DNA from: Abyssibius sp040880065
GTDB lineage: Bacteria > Pseudomonadota > Alphaproteobacteria > Rhodobacterales > Rhodobacteraceae
NCBI GenBank assembly: GCA_040880065.1
Contig: JBBDJE010000031.1
Coordinates: forward strand, 61,950-125,949
DNA: 64,000 nucleotides
Direction: 5' to 3'
Part shown: positions 59,452-64,000 of the stretch, one piece after another
Numbering within the stretch: the first letter of the stretch is position 1
Layout of the letters: each line of letters begins with the position of its first letter
The notes under the pieces: model-generated
What the model was told of the DNA's origin: nothing
The model's input: the letters and a program-made list of their open reading frames with translations, nothing else
Database searches by the model: none
Position numbers and translations under genes: made by a program

Positions 59452-60066
59452 ATGGCTGGCACAAATGATCGCAGCGGAATTTTTGCAGGGGACGACCCGT
59501 TCACCATTGCCCGCAACTGGTTGGCCGAGGCCGAACAGGTTGAACCGAACGATGCAAATGCCATTGCGTTGGCCAGCGTTGATGCGGCGGGTCTGCCCAA
59601 TGTGCGCATGGTGTTGCTAAAAGAAATAGAGGCAGAAGCCTTTGTTTTTTATACCAATTATGAAAGCGCCAAGGGGCAGGAGCTTGCAAGCTCGGGCAAG
59701 GCGGCCTTTGTAATGCACTGGAAATCCTTGCGCCGGCAGCTGCGTGTGCGCGGGTTGGTCAGCCGCGAAGACGGGCCGCAGGCCGACGCTTACTTCGCCA
59801 GCCGTGGGTTGCAAAGCCGAATAGGCGCTTGGGCATCCGATCAATCGCGCCCGCTGGCATCGCGCGGGGCGCTGGTGGCGCGGGCGGCAAAAGTGGCGCT
59901 GAGCAAAGGGCCAAACCCTGCACGCCCGCCGCATTGGGGCGGATTCCGAATCCTTCCGCTGGAAATAGAGTTCTGGGCCGATGGCGCTTACAGGTTGCAT
60001 GACCGTTTCAAATGGCGCCGCGAGGTAGTTGCCGATAGCTGGGAAATTGCCAGATTAAACCCATGA
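59452..60066 (+). CDS. pdxH: Pyridoxamine 5'-phosphate oxidase
   Basis: FMN enzyme making pyridoxal phosphate, needed by the PLP enzymes found elsewhere in the window. 204 residues. ALASVDAAGLPNVRMVLLKE (about 42-61), VFYTNYESAKGQEL, MHWKSLRRQLRVRG, SRIGAWASDQS, PPHWGGFRI and the C-terminal RLHDRFKWRRE with the W...RLNP end are all family motifs. ATG 59452 (MAGTNDRSGIF) is chosen over a GTG-type start 63 bases earlier. Confidence 0.96.
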   Translation: MAGTNDRSGIFAGDDPFTIARNWLAEAEQVEPNDANAIALASVDAAGLPNVRMVLLKEIEAEAFVFYTNYESAKGQELASSGKAAFVMHWKSLRRQLRVRGLVSREDGPQADAYFASRGLQSRIGAWASDQSRPLASRGALVARAAKVALSKGPNPARPPHWGGFRILPLEIEFWADGAYRLHDRFKWRREVVADSWEIARLNP

Positions 60067-60111
60067 TAGAAAAAAAAACTGCTTATCATTCCAATTATTT
60101 ATGCACCCCGC

Positions 60112-60140
60112 TTGCACCTATTGCACAGTTGGGCGATATT
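60112..60140 (+). promoter_or_regulatory. Candidate promoter of the cold-shock gene
   Basis: TTGCAC (60112-60117) and GATATT (60135-60140) are 17 bases apart, about 80 bases before the cold-shock protein start. If used, it gives a 75-base untranslated leader, as common for csp genes. The rest of the 154-base gap (60067-60220) is AT-rich and has no gene. Confidence 0.3.
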
Positions 60141-60220
60141 GCGGTCTCGGCTTGGGTTTGGATGAATTTGTAAATAGTAAGCTGCCCTAAACAACTTTAA
60201 ACAAAACAGGCACCTGCTAC

Positions 60221-60730
60221 ATGATTACGGGACTGGTAAAATGGTTCGACGCCGGTAAAGGCTATGGCTTCATTCTTGTCGAGGATGAAGGCGGCGATAT
60301 TTTGTTGCATGCCAATGTGTTGCGCAATTTTGGCCGTGGCTCTATTTCCGAAGGCGCAGAGGTCAGCTTTTCTGTTCAGCAAACCGAGCGTGGTCGTCAG
60401 GTTGCCGAAATATACGAAATTTCAGCACCCGCCGAAACTGAGACCGACGAAGAGGCGCGCATGGCCATGCCCGATGTCGGCGATGCGCCACTGGTGCCTG
60501 CGCGCGTAAAATGGTTTGACAAGGTCAAGGGCTTTGGCTTTGCAAATGTCTTTGGCAGTTCGGAAGATATTTTCCTTCATATGGAAATTTTGCGCCATTA
60601 CGGCTTTTCAGATCTGGCCCCCGGTGAGGCGCTTAGCCTGCAAGTGGTTGATGGCCCGCGCGGGCAAATGGCTGGTGCGATCTATTCGTGGGATAGGCCG
60701 CTATTGCTGGCCAAAACGCCGCATAAATGA
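60221..60730 (+). CDS. Double cold-shock-domain protein
   Basis: 169 residues with two cold-shock domains joined by a short acidic linker: VKWFDAGKGYGFILVEDEGGDI (about 6-27) and VKWFDKVKGFGFANVFGSSEDI (about 95-116), each with RNP1-like KGYGFI/KGFGFA and an RNP2-like DIL/FLH motif. They bind RNA or single-stranded DNA. Two-domain forms are typical of alphaproteobacteria. It overlaps the next gene by four bases (ATGA). Confidence 0.93.
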   Translation: MITGLVKWFDAGKGYGFILVEDEGGDILLHANVLRNFGRGSISEGAEVSFSVQQTERGRQVAEIYEISAPAETETDEEARMAMPDVGDAPLVPARVKWFDKVKGFGFANVFGSSEDIFLHMEILRHYGFSDLAPGEALSLQVVDGPRGQMAGAIYSWDRPLLLAKTPHK

Positions 60731-61209
60731 AGCTTCTGCCGCTCTTAGCACTGATTTTCGCTCTCGCTAGCAGCGCGGTTGCGCAAAGCTGCGATCCGCT
60801 AATTCTCAGCGCGCGCGGGCAGGGTGTTGAAGCGCGGTTTGATGTCGAAGTCGTCGAGACGCCGCAAGACAAGGCCCGTGGCCTGATGTTTCGCGAAAGC
60901 CTGCCGATGTTCAGCGGTATGCTGTTTGTTTATGACAGGCCGCAGCGCGTGTCCTTCTGGATGCGCAACACGCTCATTCCGCTTGATATGGTTTTCATTG
61001 GTGCAGATGGCGTTGTGCTGAATGTGCATGCCAATGCGCAGCCATTGGATGAAACCGGCATTCCCGGTGGCTCGGATGATATTCAATATGTGTTGGAAGT
61101 GAATGGCGGTCTGGCGCGGATGCTCAACATTGTGCCGGGCGTTGTAATTCAGCATCCGGCAATCGATTCTACCCTTGCCGCATGGCCTTGCGATACCTCG
61201 GCAGATTAG
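60727..61209 (+). CDS. Exported DUF192 protein
   Basis: 160 residues with a signal peptide (MKLLPLLALIFALASSAVAQ). DUF192 core: VEVVETPQDKARGLMFRESLP, MLFVYDRPQRVSFWMRNTLIPLDMVFIGADG and VLEVNGG. Function unknown. The close overlap with the cold-shock gene is a common arrangement in Rhodobacterales. Confidence 0.9.
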   Translation: MKLLPLLALIFALASSAVAQSCDPLILSARGQGVEARFDVEVVETPQDKARGLMFRESLPMFSGMLFVYDRPQRVSFWMRNTLIPLDMVFIGADGVVLNVHANAQPLDETGIPGGSDDIQYVLEVNGGLARMLNIVPGVVIQHPAIDSTLAAWPCDTSAD

Positions 61210-61248
61210 CCTTTTCATTCCCGAATAAAGCCGCTAGATGATGCGCGT

Positions 61249-61325
61249 CGGGGCGTAGCGCAGTCTGGTAGCGCGGCGGTTTTGGGAACCGTAGGTCGTA
61301 GGTTCGAATCCTATCGCCCCGACCA
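61249..61325 (+). tRNA. tRNA-Pro (TGG)
   Basis: 77 nt. Acceptor CGGGGCG/CGCCCCG followed by ACCA (CCA encoded), D-arm with GTCTGGTAG, anticodon loop TTTGGGA giving TGG, and T-arm GTAGG-TTCGAAT-CCTAT. Read on the plus strand between DUF192 and the minus-strand dipeptidase. Confidence 0.96.
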
Positions 61326-61354
61326 TTTCACACAAAACAGTCGGGGCAATTGGT

Positions 61355-62734
61355 TCAAGCCGCGCCAAGCTTGCTGAGCACGCGCACCCAGCTTCGGATG
61401 CCCTTTTGAAAGCTGGCAAGGTTGTATTTCTCGTTCGGCGAGTGAATCGCGTCATCATCGAGCGCAAAGCCGATCATGACCGAGTTCATGCCCAGAATTT
61501 CTTTGAAATGCCCGACAATGGGAATGGAGCCGCCACCGCCGGTAAACACCGCCGCATTTGGCCATTCATCGCTAAGCGCTGCTGCCGAAAGCGCAAATTC
61601 GGGCGAGTCGCTGGGCAATACTGTGGCCGCCCCGCTGCCATGCTCTTCAAACGTGGCGGTGCAGTCGGGGGGCAGAATCGCGTTCACATGGGCGCGAAAC
61701 GCGCTACGCACCTTGGCCGGATCTTGCTTGCCAACCAGCCGGAAGCTGATCTTGGCATGGGCTTTGGCGGGCAGCACGGTTTTGAACCCCTTGCCCGTGT
61801 AACCCCCCCATATGCCGTTAATTTCCGCCGTTGGCCGTGCCCAGTTCTGTTCCAGCGCCGAAAATCCCTTTTCGCCCGCAGGGTGCGACAGGCCGACCGC
61901 GCCCAGAAACTCCGCCGCGTCAAAATTCAAACTTGCCCATTGTTCGCGGGTGGCGTTGGAAACAGGCTCTACCCCGTCATAAAAGCCTTCAAGCGTAACG
62001 CGGCCGTCATCGTCATGCAGCCCGGCCAAAACATGGGAAAGAACGCGCAGCGGGTTGGCCGCAGGCCCGCCATAGCCGCCCGAATGCAGGTCGATATCGG
62101 CACCCTGAACGGTCACCTCTTCGCCCACAAGCCCGCGCAGGGTGGTGCAAATGGCGGGGGTGTCGGCGTCCCACATGCCGGTATCGCAAACCATGGCGAA
62201 ATCGGCGCGCAACTCCTCGGCATTATCCTTCAGAAACGGGATGAGCGAAGGCGAGCCACTTTCTTCTTCGCCCTCAAACAGAATGGTCACCTTGCAGGGC
62301 AGGCCGCCGGTTTCGGCTTTCAGAACGCGGCAGGCTTCCACAAAGGTCATCAACTGGCCCTTGTCATCAGATGCACCACGCGCCCGAATAACCTTGCCAT
62401 GCGGTGTGTCCTGAAGTTCCGGCGCGAACGGGTCGCTGTTCCACAGCTCCAGCGGGTCCACCGGCTGCACGTCGTAATGGCCGTAAAACAGCACATGCGG
62501 GCCGGGGCCATCGTGATGGGCCACAACCATCGGGTGGCCGGGGGTATCGCGGCGGCTGGCGGTAAAGCCGATGCTGGCCAGATCGGCGACCAGCCAGTTG
62601 GCAGCCGTTTTGCAAGCCTCGCTATACGCACTGTCGGTTGAAATGCTTTGAATGCGCAGCAGTTCAAACAGCCGCTCCAGTGCGGCGGGCATTGCGGCGT
62701 CGGCGGCATTGGTAAGCGTGGAGATGGGTTTCAT
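61355..62734 (-). CDS. M20-family dipeptidase
   Basis: 459-residue metallopeptidase of the PepV/CNDP-like M20 branch. FYGHYDVQPVDP (about 84-95) with the first metal His and Asp, GASDDKGQLM (bridging Asp), LFEGEEESGS (catalytic Glu pair, about 152-161), VCDTGMWD, and the lid domain with DLHSGGYGG. It hydrolyses small peptides. Stands alone, convergent with tRNA-Pro. Confidence 0.93.
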   Translation of the reverse strand: MKPISTLTNAADAAMPAALERLFELLRIQSISTDSAYSEACKTAANWLVADLASIGFTASRRDTPGHPMVVAHHDGPGPHVLFYGHYDVQPVDPLELWNSDPFAPELQDTPHGKVIRARGASDDKGQLMTFVEACRVLKAETGGLPCKVTILFEGEEESGSPSLIPFLKDNAEELRADFAMVCDTGMWDADTPAICTTLRGLVGEEVTVQGADIDLHSGGYGGPAANPLRVLSHVLAGLHDDDGRVTLEGFYDGVEPVSNATREQWASLNFDAAEFLGAVGLSHPAGEKGFSALEQNWARPTAEINGIWGGYTGKGFKTVLPAKAHAKISFRLVGKQDPAKVRSAFRAHVNAILPPDCTATFEEHGSGAATVLPSDSPEFALSAAALSDEWPNAAVFTGGGGSIPIVGHFKEILGMNSVMIGFALDDDAIHSPNEKYNLASFQKGIRSWVRVLSKLGAA

Positions 62735-62768
62735 GATTTTTCTTTCAGCGTAAGGTGTTTGTTGGGGC

Positions 62769-64000
62769 CTAAACTATGCTGAGCTTGCTGCGAAGCCAAT
62801 GCTCAATCTCCAGCGGGTCCAGACTCATATTATCGACAATGGCTCGATGGTCACTGAGCCCAAATCTTTCGCCCGCATGGTCGGCGGTCGCAAATATCAG
62901 GTCCGGCAGGCGGCTGATTTCAGAATCCCAGGTGCCCTGAAGCCCGTAAACCGATTTCCCCTTCGCCGACTGCGGCAGATAGATTATGCCCTCGGCTGAT
63001 GAGAACCAGGCAACCTTATGGTGCGATGTGCCAAGCGGGCTGACATAAAGATGGGTATATTGCGCGGCAGAAATGGCAAGCGGCAACGACAAACCGACTA
63101 GGTTTACAATGCTGGCTGTGGGCGGGCAGGCGCTGACAATGTTCTGGCAAGTGACAGAAATCTTTTCAAACGCGCCCTGCCACCGACCTTCAACCGTTGT
63201 CTTGCCGTGAGGGAGCGAAAAGCCATCCAGAATGAAGTTTGCCAAAGGGTAGTCTGCGTGCAGGCTTGATATGATTTCGGCGATGCCGGACTCCTGTTCC
63301 AGCCAGCTTTTGTCGGCAACCCTGATGCAAAACCAGATATTGATGGCGCTGGCCCTGATGCGTTCAATAATGCGGTGTTCGGCGGGCGTATCACCCACGA
63401 TCCTGTTGCAGTTCTTTCGCACGCGCCGGACCAGACCTTCGGACGTAAAGGCCCCACCCAATGGCACCACTAGTTTGGAACGGTCGAACGGTGACGGGTC
63501 AACGCCGTTTCCGTCGACGGTCTTGATCCAGTTGAGCGGCTTTAGTTCCGGAAAGATATCGTGAAGCTCGCCGAAAAATGCTGGGCCGGTAAAACTGTAG
63601 GCTTCGACATTCGAAATATTGCCATATTCGATGGCCCGCTGAAGGCCGGAGTAGAAGTTTCTGATATGATTGGCGAAATTAGGCGCGCCACTGATCTTTA
63701 GCGTAATCTTTGACGGTGGCGCATCGGTCGCGATGCGTTCGGGGGAAGCGGCGAACGCATTATACTTTTCTGCAAAGCCCAGTGTTCGGAAAAGATAGTG
63801 CGCCAGATGCGCTGAAAAGCGCGGTGCAATTGCAGGTAATTTCAGACCTCGGGCGAAATACAAAACAGTTTTGGAGGACGGGCAGATCAGGCAGATCGGT
63901 GTTTCAGAATGTCCCGATATCAAGACAACATAGGGCTTTTCTGCGGGGAACAGATAGGTTGTCGCGCCTGTAATATACACCGAATCGCAGCAGCGGGTTT
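62769..64000 (-). CDS. Unidentified large protein, 5' end beyond the window
   Basis: Open from the right edge; about 410 residues visible. The in-frame GTG at 63980 exists but the frame stays open upstream, and the start is probably outside the window. No membrane helix or sharp motif stands out. The C-terminal part (VNLVGLSLPLAISAAQYTHLYVSPLGTSH, then WFSSAEGIIYLPQ) vaguely recalls glycosyltransferases acting on surface polysaccharide. The family is not recognised. Moderately less GC-rich than the neighbouring peptidase gene. Confidence 0.6.
   Translation of the reverse strand, partial: TRCCDSVYITGATTYLFPAEKPYVVLISGHSETPICLICPSSKTVLYFARGLKLPAIAPRFSAHLAHYLFRTLGFAEKYNAFAASPERIATDAPPSKITLKISGAPNFANHIRNFYSGLQRAIEYGNISNVEAYSFTGPAFFGELHDIFPELKPLNWIKTVDGNGVDPSPFDRSKLVVPLGGAFTSEGLVRRVRKNCNRIVGDTPAEHRIIERIRASAINIWFCIRVADKSWLEQESGIAEIISSLHADYPLANFILDGFSLPHGKTTVEGRWQGAFEKISVTCQNIVSACPPTASIVNLVGLSLPLAISAAQYTHLYVSPLGTSHHKVAWFSSAEGIIYLPQSAKGKSVYGLQGTWDSEISRLPDLIFATADHAGERFGLSDHRAIVDNMSLDPLEIEHWLRSKLSIV

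Noticed and set aside
1..64000. CRISPR arrays, prophage, complete insertion sequences, rRNA operons
   Set aside because: No regularly spaced repeats, phage structural genes, transposase genes or rRNA sequence were seen.

Overview
The window is chromosomal DNA of an alphaproteobacterium, most likely Rhodobacterales (Roseobacter-type). The evidence is gene content: a CcrM-type methylase, the phosphotransferase ChpT, class II DAHP synthase, the ornithine-lipid pair OlsB-OlsA, DUF4170 next to an LpxK locus, DUF721, DUF2125-like and DUF3553 proteins, and many genes joined by 4-base ATGA or GTGA overlaps. It is mostly ordinary, densely packed, GC-rich housekeeping sequence with a few visibly different insertions. 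No phage, complete insertion sequence, CRISPR array or rRNA was seen.

Layout. 1-6638: the tail of a sigma54-type regulator, then a nucleoside-salvage operon (cdd, two small inserted genes, deoA, deoB, add, upp, 8-oxoguanine deaminase). 6668-11281: a uracil/xanthine-type permease, divergent mgtE, and an XdhC plus MocA-like pair for molybdenum-cofactor enzymes. 11278-16062 (minus): a long Ala/Glu/Pro-rich membrane protein, O-acetylhomoserine sulfhydrylase, a CoA-binding protein, a candidate structured small RNA, repeat copy A and a YHS-domain protein. 16342-20865: an AT-richer orphan gene, a DUF2125-like protein, pmbA and a CysQ-like phosphatase. 20912-23321: DUF4170, a KdtA-like protein and lpxK. 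23318-30436: a DsbA-like protein, DUF721, mutY, alkB, an AT-rich HEPN-like gene, ccrM, rnhB and a glycosyltransferase.

30437-36499 looks like an exchangeable cassette: a gene-free stretch, an RND efflux pump with adaptor, a truncated cytochrome b561-like protein, a divergent TetR regulator with a palindromic operator, and a small membrane protein. 36496-44902: rlmB, tRNA-Tyr, a divergent fliM-like gene and fliG, a thiolase, a GlxA/AraC regulator, aroG (class II), serB and a PAS protein. 45076-51299: yicC, gmk, repeat copy B, chpT, DUF3553, olsB, olsA, a ThiE-like protein and enolase. 51387-64000: a DMT transporter, an orphan iron-type binding protein behind a candidate iron box, mazG, M20 hydrolases, a P450 overlapping a trans-sulfuration enzyme, gpt, fabI, pdxH, a double cold-shock protein, DUF192, tRNA-Pro, and a partial unknown gene at the edge.

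Most interesting: (1) a 108-109 bp MITE-like palindromic repeat in two copies with CTAG ends, whose terminal TAG is the stop codon of every gene it touches; (2) a candidate ~125-nt RNA with three hairpins and a strong terminator; (3) three GANTC sites within 38 bp at the ccrM promoter, suggesting methylation feedback; (4) a foreign HEPN-like gene inserted between alkB and ccrM and ending inside the ccrM terminator; (5) a KdtA-like protein with no ATG, GTG or TTG start at its true N-terminus and no canonical catalytic Glu motif.
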